64,000 nt of DNA, taken from contig NZ_NESK01000003.1 in the NCBI RefSeq assembly GCF_003063415.1, positions 62,001-126,000 of the forward strand, read 5' to 3'. The notes beneath the pieces are model-generated. The model did not search any database, was not told where the DNA came from, and worked only from the letters and a program-made list of their open reading frames with translations. Source of the stretch: Limnohabitans sp. 2KL-17. GTDB lineage: Bacteria > Pseudomonadota > Gammaproteobacteria > Burkholderiales > Burkholderiaceae_C. A program made the position numbers and the translations under genes. Positions within the stretch are counted from its first letter, which is position 1. Each line of letters opens with the position of its first letter. This document shows, one piece after another, positions 9,539 to 16,227 of the stretch.

Positions 9539-10213
9539 TTATATTTTTACTAGCTTGGTTTTGATTTGAATTGACTTTGGAGCCAACTTCTCTTCAAGGT
9601 ATAGATTGCTGGAAAGCTTCATGATTTCCAAGTCAAGACTCTTGTCATCCATAAGGTTGTGCAGAAATATCTCTGCCATCTGTATTTCATTATTGACATT
9701 CACTTGCATGAAGTTTGGGGCCTGGTGAAAGAATTGATAATTTCCAATGTCACCAATCCAGTTCCTCACTGATATTTTTCCCATCCTCTGATTCCTTCTG
9801 GCTACCTCTGCCTTGGTCATTTCGGGCGTAATAGGAAATAGAGCTTTGTAGCCATCAAGTACGAAATCCCTAAGCGTGCTCTCCGCTTCTTTGTATTCTT
9901 TGATAATCTCATAGTAATCTGAACCGAAGTATTTCTTTGTAAGGTAATGTTCTTTTACTGATTCAAAAATTGTTTGATAGGCTTTGCTGGCTTGGTTTTC
10001 TTTTAAATACTTACAAGATTCCTTGATGAAGTATTTATAGAAGCTCTTTGTGCTGAGTTTTCCTACATCCATTATTTCTAAAAGATCAGTGCAATACACA
10101 AGGTGTAAGTGGACGAGCTTTTGAGGGGAGAATTCTGTAGCTTGCTGAATGATTGTCAGCTTTGCTATGTTGCCTTTTATTTGCTTATATGCATTTGACT
10201 CTCTCTTGATCAT
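9539..10213 (-). CDS. Hypothetical protein
   Basis: The 224-residue protein is not recognised. I start it at the ATG preceded by AGGAG (MIKRESNAYKQIKGN). An upstream start 16 codons earlier has no such site. It is mostly helical and charged, with no signal peptide or membrane span. It is first in a two-gene unit with the 9069 gene, behind a clear promoter that abuts a copy of the element palindrome. It lies directly downstream of the relaxase gene but has its own promoter. Confidence 0.65.
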   Translation of the reverse strand: MIKRESNAYKQIKGNIAKLTIIQQATEFSPQKLVHLHLVYCTDLLEIMDVGKLSTKSFYKYFIKESCKYLKENQASKAYQTIFESVKEHYLTKKYFGSDYYEIIKEYKEAESTLRDFVLDGYKALFPITPEMTKAEVARRNQRMGKISVRNWIGDIGNYQFFHQAPNFMQVNVNNEIQMAEIFLHNLMDDKSLDLEIMKLSSNLYLEEKLAPKSIQIKTKLVKI

Positions 10214-10233
10214 TCGATTTCTCCTGTTATGTA

Positions 10234-10261
10234 CAAATAGCAGAAGCAAGTGCAATGTCAA
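10234..10261 (-). promoter_or_regulatory. Promoter of the 9539-9069 gene pair
   Basis: On the minus strand TTGACA (10256-10261) and TATTTG (10234-10239) are 16 bp apart. The -35 box directly abuts the palindrome at 10262-10283. Confidence 0.6.
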
Positions 10262-10283
10262 GTGAAAATCATATGATTTTTAC
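10262..10283 (+). promoter_or_regulatory. 22-bp palindrome, copy 2 of 3
   Basis: GTGAAAATCAT followed by ATGATTTTTAC is a near-perfect palindrome related to those at 8639-8660 and 14614-14635. It sits immediately upstream of the -35 box of the 9539 gene, a place where a regulator could repress or activate. Confidence 0.65.
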
Positions 10284-10311
10284 TGTCATATTAAAATTAC
10301 TTTAATGGTGC

Positions 10312-11643
10312 TTACTTGATCTTTAAATCTTTTTCACCTTTGTGTTGTGCCTTTTTCTTTTCAAGTTCAAGATTTAAAGCGATCAGTTTTTGCTCCAATG
10401 CCATAAGCTGGCTTTTGATTTGTGAAGCTCTTTGGCCATTAGCACTGGCAAGTTGAAGAAGCAGGCTGTGATACTGCATAGATAGACTGCCAATCTGTGT
10501 TTCGAGTCCACCAAGTGCGGCACCAGCAGCCATGACACCAGACAACGGGCCTTCACGCTCCTGTTCATCTTGGCGTCGTGCAACGTGGTGAGGGAGGCTT
10601 GCCGTTGGTAGTTTGGTAGCAGGATCAGACTGCTCTTTCAACTGGGTAAGCTGTTCCTCCAATGCATTGCGGATTTCTTTGGTTGGCACTGGCCTTTCTT
10701 CATGAACCTTGGTTACACCAGAAGCCTTCTTGAACGGTTTGTGAGTGCGTTTGGCACCTGCTCTAGGTGTTAGGTATCGGCGCTGATTGAAGGCTGTTCT
10801 TGCCTCGATATGGTGGATAAGCTTGACCCTTTGTGACTGTGCTTCGTCAGGTGTTAGGAACTTCGGGATCTTGGACTGGTGGTGTTCATTCACCAGTTGG
10901 CCATAGTCTGAATCCCTCTTGAAAAGTGGCCCCTTCAAGCGGGTGTTCTTCTTTGTACCAGGCAGGCGAACGGTGATGAAGTCGTCACCAATTTTCGGAA
11001 TGTCCATGCCGTTCTTCTTCATGTATCCGATAAGCTGGTTTCGATTCGTTATGAAGCCACCCACGATTTCAGAGTGAAGAACTTTTGCAAAGTCGGTCTT
11101 AGTCTTCTTGTTCTTCTTCCCATTGGGTGACTTGGCCTCAAAGGGTTTCAAACTGATTTTGAGTGGATCTGGCACCACTTGTGCGAATCCGAAGTTGTCA
11201 TTCATGACACTGACAAAGGTGTTGAAAAACTGAATGTTTTTTTCACCGGGTGGATGAATGTTTAATTGAGAATTACTGGTTAACTCTGTATTGGCATAAA
11301 GAAAATGAAGTTCAATATTTTCTTTATCTTTGTGCATGACCCAGAAGTCAGCAAAGTTTTCATCAACCTGCAAACATGGTAGGAATGTTGAACGGAATGT
11401 CTCAATCAGCGTTGTGATCTGTTCTTGGGTTACAGAATCGTTATCACGAAAGGCGATGACACCAGAGGTGTACTTGTGCAGCCTTTTCGTGGCATTAGCA
11501 ATTTCGGTGAAAGTGTTGGGATCACCGAATAGAATTTCTGGTTGAACAGGGCGCTTCTTGCCTTCATGATCGGTATCACTGAGTAAGTATTTAACCGCTG
11601 ATTCGGCGCCACATTTGCCAGTTGGGAAAATGGTTATGTTCAT
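10312..11643 (-). CDS. mobA: Mobilization relaxase (ColE1-like HEN type)
   Basis: The 443-residue protein would nick the transfer origin and lead the DNA strand into a helper conjugation system. The N-terminal domain shows SGVIAFRDND near residue 80. It is followed by a FWVMHKDKENIELHFLYANTEL-type stretch carrying the H, E and N residues seen in ColE1-family relaxases, then FNTFVSVMNDNFGF. The C-terminal part is basic with a final coiled-coil-like helix. The ATG at 11643 overlaps the mobC stop (ATGA); an upstream start 11 codons earlier lies inside mobC. The exact family assignment is from memory of motifs. Confidence 0.8.
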   Translation of the reverse strand: MNITIFPTGKCGAESAVKYLLSDTDHEGKKRPVQPEILFGDPNTFTEIANATKRLHKYTSGVIAFRDNDSVTQEQITTLIETFRSTFLPCLQVDENFADFWVMHKDKENIELHFLYANTELTSNSQLNIHPPGEKNIQFFNTFVSVMNDNFGFAQVVPDPLKISLKPFEAKSPNGKKNKKTKTDFAKVLHSEIVGGFITNRNQLIGYMKKNGMDIPKIGDDFITVRLPGTKKNTRLKGPLFKRDSDYGQLVNEHHQSKIPKFLTPDEAQSQRVKLIHHIEARTAFNQRRYLTPRAGAKRTHKPFKKASGVTKVHEERPVPTKEIRNALEEQLTQLKEQSDPATKLPTASLPHHVARRQDEQEREGPLSGVMAAGAALGGLETQIGSLSMQYHSLLLQLASANGQRASQIKSQLMALEQKLIALNLELEKKKAQHKGEKDLKIK

Positions 11644-12056
11644 TTTTTCCCTTTGAATAGTTCTGCAATAGTGCACACTCCTTCCTGAATCTTGGTGAGT
11701 TCTTTGAACATTCCTTCGGTTGATTCATTCCAAACTTTCAAACGATTTAGAGATCTAGCAATCTGATTTATATTGCTACCAATTTTTCCAAGAGAGGCCA
11801 AAAGCTGAACACGCAATTTGTGCTCTGCTTTGGTTTCCTGGTTGGATTGATCGTGTGCTGAAAGAAGCACAGCACGGGCCCAGATCGCAGTAGAAGAAGC
11901 GCCAGCTTCAGCGGCTCTATCTTGAAGAGCGATCCACTCTTCAGGTGTGAATCTGATTTCAAAACGCTTGGTACGAATTTCTTTGTTGGCTTCTACGCCT
12001 GCTTGGCCCGCTCTTTTTTTGAGAGTCGGGTCTTTTTCTTTTTTTATGGGTTCCAT
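11640..12056 (-). CDS. mobC: MobC-family mobilization accessory protein
   Basis: The 138-residue protein helps the relaxase open the transfer origin. The N-terminus is basic with a ribbon-helix-helix-like segment (KRFEIRFTPEEWIALQDRA). The MobC signature LGKIGSNINQIARSLNRL lies near residues 91-108. It overlaps the relaxase gene by four bases, the normal mobC-mobA arrangement. With no mating-pair genes nearby, transfer would need a helper plasmid or integrative conjugative element (ICE). Confidence 0.85.
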   Translation of the reverse strand: MEPIKKEKDPTLKKRAGQAGVEANKEIRTKRFEIRFTPEEWIALQDRAAEAGASSTAIWARAVLLSAHDQSNQETKAEHKLRVQLLASLGKIGSNINQIARSLNRLKVWNESTEGMFKELTKIQEGVCTIAELFKGKK

Positions 12057-12060
12057 TGGA

Positions 12061-12330
12061 AGCCTCCCTTTTTGTTATTTTTATCGAGCTTCGCGCAGCA
12101 GGGGGTGTGGGTGAAACCCACGATATTCAACCTAAAGTTAGCCCGAAAGGGATAACGTAGGATTGATTGACCTTGCTTAATCTCTTGAAACCCTGTTTTT
12201 TTGAATTTGTAGGGGGTTAGAGTAACGGTGCTTTATTTAATGCTAGCGCTTTAAATATGGATGTCAATAATTCAATATCACTAAGTAGTCATTTGATAGT
12301 CAAAAGGACATTCATATCAAAACGATTTTT
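12061..12330. other. Candidate transfer origin region upstream of mobC
   Basis: This non-coding stretch directly upstream of mobC holds a perfect inverted repeat GTGGGT-gaa-ACCCAC (12107-12121) and a short CCCGAAAGGG hairpin nearby. Transfer origins of MOBP elements commonly sit here, with an inverted repeat beside the nick site. No nick sequence can be named with confidence. The rest of 12057-12586 has no credible gene. Confidence 0.4.
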
Positions 12331-12488
12331 TGATTATTGAACTTCATAGCAATTCATGTTTTTGCAAACAACACTCCATAGCAAGCTGTACACCATTTGC
12401 TATGGACAGTGGCACTCCATTTTGCGCGGCAGTCTATAGAAACTACTACGCAAGAAGATACAGCCGTTGGCACTCCAATTTGAACGAG

Positions 12489-12556
12489 TATTCGTACGCA
12501 CAGTACACGTGTGTGTATGAATATTTGGTTGACAATCGTTTTTGGCTTGGTATTCA
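12489..12556 (+). promoter_or_regulatory. Promoter and repeated operator of the tandem RHH genes
   Basis: TTGACA (12529-12534) and TATTCA (12551-12556) are 16 bp apart. Upstream, TATTCGTACGCAC (12489-12501) faces GTGTGTATGAATA (12511-12523) as an inverted repeat, and a third half-site overlaps the -10. Arrayed half-sites at the promoter suit autoregulation by the ribbon-helix-helix proteins encoded next. Confidence 0.6.
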
Positions 12557-12586
12557 TATACGAATGGCCCAAAAGGAGAATAACAA

Positions 12587-12955
12587 ATGGCAACAAAAAA
12601 AAGAGCGTTAAAGAAGGTTGGTGTGATGAATGCAGAAGAGGAATCCAAAAGAAAGATTGTTCGTATTGGAGCAAGAATAGATCATGACCTATATATTCTT
12701 TGCAGAATGGCATATAACCGTCAAGGTATATCTATGGAATCAAGGATTGAGGACTTATTAAAAAGAGATGTTGATGTGATGTCAAAGAACCAGTGGTTTA
12801 AGGACATGATGAAAAGCGATTTGCTTACTAAATATGTGATGCAGGCCAACTTAGCTTCCAACGCTCAAAAAGCTTCGCATGACGATGATGAGCATAATGA
12901 TGATAACCAGTTTGGTGGCAAATATGATATCGGAGGTGAAGATGACATTGCCTAA
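12587..12955 (+). CDS. Ribbon-helix-helix-like DNA-binding protein 1
   Basis: The 122-residue protein has a strand RKIVRIGARID followed by two helices (HDLYILCRMAYNRQG, SMESRIEDLLKRDV), a ribbon-helix-helix pattern at residues about 20-60. The tail is rich in D, N and H (ASHDDDEHNDDN). The ribosome-binding site AAGGAG precedes the ATG. It overlaps the next gene, which has the same fold pattern. Likely roles are control of its own operon or an accessory function in mobilization. The fold is read by eye. Confidence 0.65.
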   Translation: MATKKRALKKVGVMNAEEESKRKIVRIGARIDHDLYILCRMAYNRQGISMESRIEDLLKRDVDVMSKNQWFKDMMKSDLLTKYVMQANLASNAQKASHDDDEHNDDNQFGGKYDIGGEDDIA

Positions 12956-13235
12956 AAATGGAAAGGTTAGAATAAACCTAACAATTTCAAGAGTTACTTA
13001 TTTGCTTGCAAAAGATATTTATAGAATTATGGGAGTAACTTTCGAAGATAGAGTTGAATTTCTTATAAGAAGAGACTTGAAAAAAGAAATTATTAAGCCC
13101 TGGTTCAAGAATGGAATGAATAAGTTGGGTAAAGAGATGGATTTAACAGAAGGAATGAATTTGGAAGAATCTTGGATGAAATGGTTTCTATCAGAAGACC
13201 CTTCTGAATTTATAAAAATTGACCGTAGTGAATAA
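12942..13235 (+). CDS. Ribbon-helix-helix-like DNA-binding protein 2
   Basis: The 97-residue protein starts MTLPKNGKVRINLTISR. A strand GKVRINLTIS is followed by helices VTYLLAKDIYRIMG and TFEDRVEFLIRRDLKKE, the same layout as the upstream protein, which suggests duplication. A longer frame exists, but the ATG at 12942 has a good GGAGG site. The two genes overlap by 14 bp and are co-transcribed. They may act as a heteromer. Confidence 0.65.
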   Translation: MTLPKNGKVRINLTISRVTYLLAKDIYRIMGVTFEDRVEFLIRRDLKKEIIKPWFKNGMNKLGKEMDLTEGMNLEESWMKWFLSEDPSEFIKIDRSE

Positions 13236-13283
13236 GCTTGTTGCAACGCACTTGCCTTGTGGCGGCCCCGGCCTCACATAATT

Positions 13284-13307
13284 AGGGAACGGCGAAGCGT
13301 TCTCCCT
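13284..13307. other. Stable hairpin in a gene-free stretch (13236-13612)
   Basis: AGGGAACG and CGTTCTCCCT pair with a small bulge around a GCGAAG loop. No start codon with a ribosome-binding site follows closely, so it is not an obvious leader. It could be an untranslated RNA, a protein-binding site or an origin element. Apart from this and the terminator at 13449-13477, I see no gene in these 377 bases. Confidence 0.4.
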
Positions 13308-13448
13308 CGCGTGACCTAGTTGCCGAGCGAAAATATAGCACTCGAATTGCATAGCGAGCGTATATCAATATCTAAAGGTGTCGATTCGGACGGCCAGGCA
13401 TGGTGGGTTTGTAATGTTTTCCATGTTGCATATTTCTAATGAAGAGCG

Positions 13449-13477
13449 AAAAAGACCAGCGTATGCCAGTCTTTTTC
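13449..13477 (+). terminator. Terminator-like hairpin
   Basis: AAAAAGAC and GTCTTTTT flank an inner GC-GTAT-GC stem with a small mismatch, followed by a T-rich tail. It could end the RHH transcript or a small RNA made from the preceding 200 bases. Confidence 0.55.
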
Positions 13478-13612
13478 TAACAATAACCAAAGGTAGGAAT
13501 GTCCGACGTTCGATCATTTTTAATCTAGCAGTTTAGTTTTATTTGTCAACAACCGTTGACTTTTTATTTTCTTGATCTAGCTTAAATAAATAACAATAAA
13601 AAAGGGGAAATA

Positions 13613-14173
13613 ATGAGAATGCTTAAAAATAAAAAGAACGGTTTTACTCTTGTAGAGATCTTGTTGGTGGTTGGATTCATTGCCTTGGCTGGTATTGGTA
13701 TCTATACCGTTTACAGCAAAGTTCAAAACTCAAATGCAGCACTAACCGAAGGCAAAAACTTAGACACTTTAAGAGGTGGAATCAAGAGTTTATATGGCGG
13801 AACACAGAATTATGCAGGGATAACCAATACCATTCTCAATGATGGTCGTATAACACCTGACTCAATGCGTCCTATGCCATATCAAGCAGGAAATGGAACC
13901 ATCACCAATAGTTTCGGCGGGCCCGTGATAGTTACACCAGTTAGTCTTGGTGGCACAAACAACGCGTTCAGAGTTGAATACAACAATGTTCCAGGTTCAG
14001 TTTGTGCGAAGTTGATTTCAGGAGCGGGTGCAGGATGGGATCAGATCGAAGTGGGCACTGGTACTGTTCAGGTTAAACCATTTGGAACTGGATCGTTGAA
14101 TATTGGTGCGCTAACAACTTCTTGCGCTAGCGATACAGGTACTGGCATTCCAGTTGTGTTCGTTTCGTTGTAA
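13613..14173 (+). CDS. pilS: Isolated type IV pilin (PilS-like)
   Basis: The 186-residue prepilin has a basic leader (MRMLKNKKNG), a prepilin peptidase site G|FTLVE and a long hydrophobic helix. The segments LRGGIKSLYGGTQNYAGI and ITNSFGGPVIVTPV are typical of the PilS family of conjugative type IVb pili. Two cysteines near the C-terminus (SVCAKL, TTSCAS) can form the D-region disulfide. The ribosome-binding site is AGGGG. No pilus assembly gene is present on the element, so it must use host or helper machinery, or is a remnant. Confidence 0.85.
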   Translation: MRMLKNKKNGFTLVEILLVVGFIALAGIGIYTVYSKVQNSNAALTEGKNLDTLRGGIKSLYGGTQNYAGITNTILNDGRITPDSMRPMPYQAGNGTITNSFGGPVIVTPVSLGGTNNAFRVEYNNVPGSVCAKLISGAGAGWDQIEVGTGTVQVKPFGTGSLNIGALTTSCASDTGTGIPVVFVSL

Positions 14174-14189
14174 TCATGGAGAACAAAAG

Positions 14190-14217
14190 AAAGAGCACCA
14201 AATGGTGCTCTTTTTTT
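14190..14217. terminator. Terminator after the pilin gene
   Basis: AAAGAGCACCA-aa-TGGTGCTCTTTTTTT forms a strong hairpin with a long T-run on the plus strand. It sits between the pilin gene and the convergent XRE gene. Confidence 0.85.
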
Positions 14218-14241
14218 CTGTCCAGGGCGGCGATTAATCTT

Positions 14242-14598
14242 CTATGCGATTTTTTTGTACTTCTTATGGGCGATGGCACACACACCTTCAACGATCTTCA
14301 GCAATTCATCTCTATCGCCGCTGCCTAGACCATCCATGAGGTTGGCAATGTGCTGGGCCTGCGCATTCAAGGCGGTGCTGGTTTCAGTCACCAGTTCAGC
14401 TACTGAGCATCCAAAAGTCTTGGCAAGCATGCCTAGCAACTCCACATCTGGTGAGCTATCGCCGCGTTCATACCTGGCATAGCCCTCAGTGGACATGTTT
14501 AGCTCTTCGGCCACCATCCGTTGAACGAGCTTTGCCTCCATGCGCTTCTGCTTGATCCGCTGTCCTACGATGTGTCTAAGTTGAAGCTGTCTGCTCAC
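14242..14598 (-). CDS. XRE-family regulator 1
   Basis: The 118-residue protein has an N-terminal helix-turn-helix: GQRIKQKRMEAKLVQRMVAEELNMSTEGYARYERGDSSP-type pattern at about 12-50. The C-terminal helical part (LLKIVEGVCAIAHKKY) resembles that of the second XRE protein at 18381. It is divergent from the small HREDGPA gene at 14708. A palindrome shared with two other element promoters lies just upstream of its start, so it is the natural candidate to bind that site and repress itself and others. Confidence 0.82.
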   Translation of the reverse strand: MSRQLQLRHIVGQRIKQKRMEAKLVQRMVAEELNMSTEGYARYERGDSSPDVELLGMLAKTFGCSVAELVTETSTALNAQAQHIANLMDGLGSGDRDELLKIVEGVCAIAHKKYKKIA

Positions 14599-14613
14599 GT
14601 TGCGCCTTATCTA

Positions 14614-14635
14614 GTTAAATTCATATGATTTTGAC
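14614..14635 (+). promoter_or_regulatory. 22-bp palindrome, copy 3 of 3 (divergent promoter region)
   Basis: GTTAAATTCAT followed by ATGATTTTGAC is a near-perfect palindrome. It lies 15 bp upstream of the XRE start, in a region able to hold the promoter of that gene (TTGTCA as -35 on the minus strand with TTAACT as -10), and upstream of the 14708 gene. Confidence 0.65.
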
Positions 14636-14707
14636 TGACAAAGGGGGCGTAGATCAAGCTTGGAAGAGCACGCTAGACTGAAGCTGTCCTTGTCTTGGAG
14701 TCGTGGG

Positions 14708-14953
14708 ATGAAGCCAGAATTGAAGTGGGTAGTCGATAACACTGTGAAGATCTGGAAGAAGAATGGTCTGCTTCACCGTGAGGATGGGCCTGCTGTCATC
14801 AAGGGCAGTGGTGAGAATCGAATTGAAGACTACTGGTTTGAAGGCTGTTTAGTGAGTGCCGCTATGTTGGAGTTTCACCAGACCCTTGCGGCTGAGATGG
14901 ATGAAATTGTTAGGAACAGGAAGGTGGTCAGACTTGACTCAATGAGGTTTTAA
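14708..14953 (+). CDS. Small protein with one HREDGPA repeat
   Basis: The 81-residue protein starts MKPELKWVV at an ATG with GGAG upstream. A longer version would need a TTG start. It holds one W-x-x-N-G-x-x-HREDGPA unit (IWKKNGLLHREDGPA) followed by a helical tail. The protein at 17832 has five such units, and 24 bases encoding the motif are identical between the two genes. The function is unknown. It is divergent from XRE regulator 1. Confidence 0.65.
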   Translation: MKPELKWVVDNTVKIWKKNGLLHREDGPAVIKGSGENRIEDYWFEGCLVSAAMLEFHQTLAAEMDEIVRNRKVVRLDSMRF

Positions 14954-14978
14954 TTGAAAATGTATCCATCGATTTTGG

Positions 14979-15029
14979 TTGACTATTTATTTTGATTTTG
15001 TATGTTGTTTCCAAATAGGAGAACAGCAT
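14979..15029 (+). promoter_or_regulatory. Promoter and leader shared with the 8749 gene
   Basis: TTGACT, then TTTTGTATGTTGTT and TAGGAGAA before the ATG, have the same spacing as at 8698-8748. The match points to shared expression control of two otherwise unrelated small genes. Confidence 0.65.
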
Positions 15030-15428
15030 ATGATCATAGTAAGCCAAATTATTTCCCCCATATTTTTTGTCATTAAGGATATTTTTGTGACTCAGACAAT
15101 TCAGCTTGAAGGGCAAAAACCGTCGAAACCGATAAGCTGCAATCAGCTTATGGGCTTTGGATTCGCAGAAATTAAGACACTTCCCAATGGAGTTAAATTC
15201 ATTTTCTTTACTGTCGGAGGAATTCCGTTTACTGCGCCAGCCACATCTGCCAATATTAGCGCACTATCAAAATTTATTCCTGTATATGAACTTGAATTTG
15301 ATGATGACTGTAACATGAAAAAAACAGAAGTTTCTGAAAGTATAGAAAACACAATAGCTCGAAAAATTGCAAGAACTAGAGCGGCACATGAGATCGAAGA
15401 AGCCTACAAAAATCCAAAGCCCGAATAA
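15030..15428 (+). CDS. Hypothetical protein
   Basis: The 132-residue protein is not recognised. The start is the ATG after AGGAGAACAGCAT (MIIVSQIISPIFFVIKD). The N-terminal half is strand-rich with GFGFAEIKTLPNGVKFIFFTVGG. The C-terminal 40 residues form a charged helix (ARKIARTRAAHEIEEAY). The early hydrophobic stretch is too short to be a clear signal peptide. It is bounded by its own promoter and terminator. Confidence 0.65.
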   Translation: MIIVSQIISPIFFVIKDIFVTQTIQLEGQKPSKPISCNQLMGFGFAEIKTLPNGVKFIFFTVGGIPFTAPATSANISALSKFIPVYELEFDDDCNMKKTEVSESIENTIARKIARTRAAHEIEEAYKNPKPE

Positions 15429-15432
15429 TTTT

Positions 15433-15459
15433 AAAAGCATCTAATTGGGTGCTTTTTTA
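15433..15459. terminator. Bidirectional terminator (AAAGCAYCC family)
   Basis: AAAAGCATCtaattGGGTGCTTTTTT lies between the convergent 15030 and 15457 genes, with A- and T-runs on both sides. Confidence 0.8.
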
Positions 15460-15783
15460 TGGCTTGAACTTGATTTGTATGACTTCTCCGAAGTCTGGAA
15501 TCGCTTCAACCTGTTTCTTCTTTTCATTGATGATTTTTTGCAAAGCCTCAAAACCATCTAAAAGATATGTCCTGTCTTCTGGTCTGATAGTGCCATTGAA
15601 CACACTGTTTCCCTTGATTGCTAGATCAAGAAGATCGCTAAATGTGGATTCTTGCTCAAAGAATGGATCGTCTGTTGCTGAATCAGATAAAGATTGTTGG
15701 ATTGATGGTGTGGCAATTCCTGACTTTACATTAAAGTAGATTCGTTGGAATGATTCAAATTCTATTGCTACTTTTCCTTTCAT
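15457..15783 (-). CDS. Hypothetical protein
   Basis: The 108-residue acidic protein is not recognised. Notable parts are a serine-rich TPSIQQSLSDSATDDP and a helical YLLDGFEALQKIINEKKKQVEA. It has a good AGGAG site before the ATG. It sits between two AAAGCACCC-type terminators, so it forms a single-gene unit. Confidence 0.6.
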   Translation of the reverse strand: MKGKVAIEFESFQRIYFNVKSGIATPSIQQSLSDSATDDPFFEQESTFSDLLDLAIKGNSVFNGTIRPEDRTYLLDGFEALQKIINEKKKQVEAIPDFGEVIQIKFKP

Positions 15784-15832
15784 TTTTTCTCCTGTTTCTA
15801 TTATTTATAGCAAAATCACATTGATAGTCAAC

Positions 15833-15857
15833 AAAAAGCACCCAGTGGGTGCTTTTG
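15833..15857. terminator. Bidirectional terminator (AAAGCACCC family)
   Basis: AAAAAGCACCC-agt-GGGTGCTTTTG lies just past the stop of the minus-strand gene at 15860. Confidence 0.8.
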
Positions 15858-15859
15858 TT

Positions 15860-16216
15860 TTATACGAATAGCACTTCTAGTTTTCGCTTCTGTTTCCGAT
15901 TTAAGTAGGACATTAGTATCGGGTAATTGTCCTGAACTGTTTTTGTAAGTTCATCATGCAATGCAGAGAAGTCTTCAGACCCCATGAATTCAATCACTGA
16001 TAGTGGATGCTTAGGCATGCCTTTAAGTTGCATTCCTGCTTGAACCATGAAATAGCTGTTGTAGCCAATCAAAAGTTCTTTAATCCGATCTTCGGTAGTC
16101 GCTCCCAGTTTCTTGAAAACCGGAATCAATTTTCTGCCATCTTGAGTCTTGACAAAGTTGAAAAGCTTGTCATACATTCCATTGATGCAGTATTGGAGGC
16201 AAGTAGTGTTTTTCAT
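15860..16216 (-). CDS. Hypothetical protein next to the methyltransferase
   Basis: The 118-residue helical protein is not recognised. Its layout resembles the 111-residue protein at 17200: RIKELLIGYNSYFMVQAGMQLKG here against KIKVFLVAYQISDTLAQMKLQG there, and endings KRKLEVLF against RKTIRELF. They look like diverged paralogs flanking the methyltransferase gene. It has an AAGGAG site and starts 11 bp after the methyltransferase stop, so the two are probably co-transcribed. Confidence 0.65.
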   Translation of the reverse strand: MKNTTCLQYCINGMYDKLFNFVKTQDGRKLIPVFKKLGATTEDRIKELLIGYNSYFMVQAGMQLKGMPKHPLSVIEFMGSEDFSALHDELTKTVQDNYPILMSYLNRKQKRKLEVLFV

Positions 16217-16227
16217 GGCTGCTCTCC

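Noticed and set aside
12330..12611. A 93-codon forward frame upstream of the first RHH gene
   Set aside because: It covers the promoter and operator repeats, lacks a ribosome-binding site and has unlikely composition (many C, Y and H).
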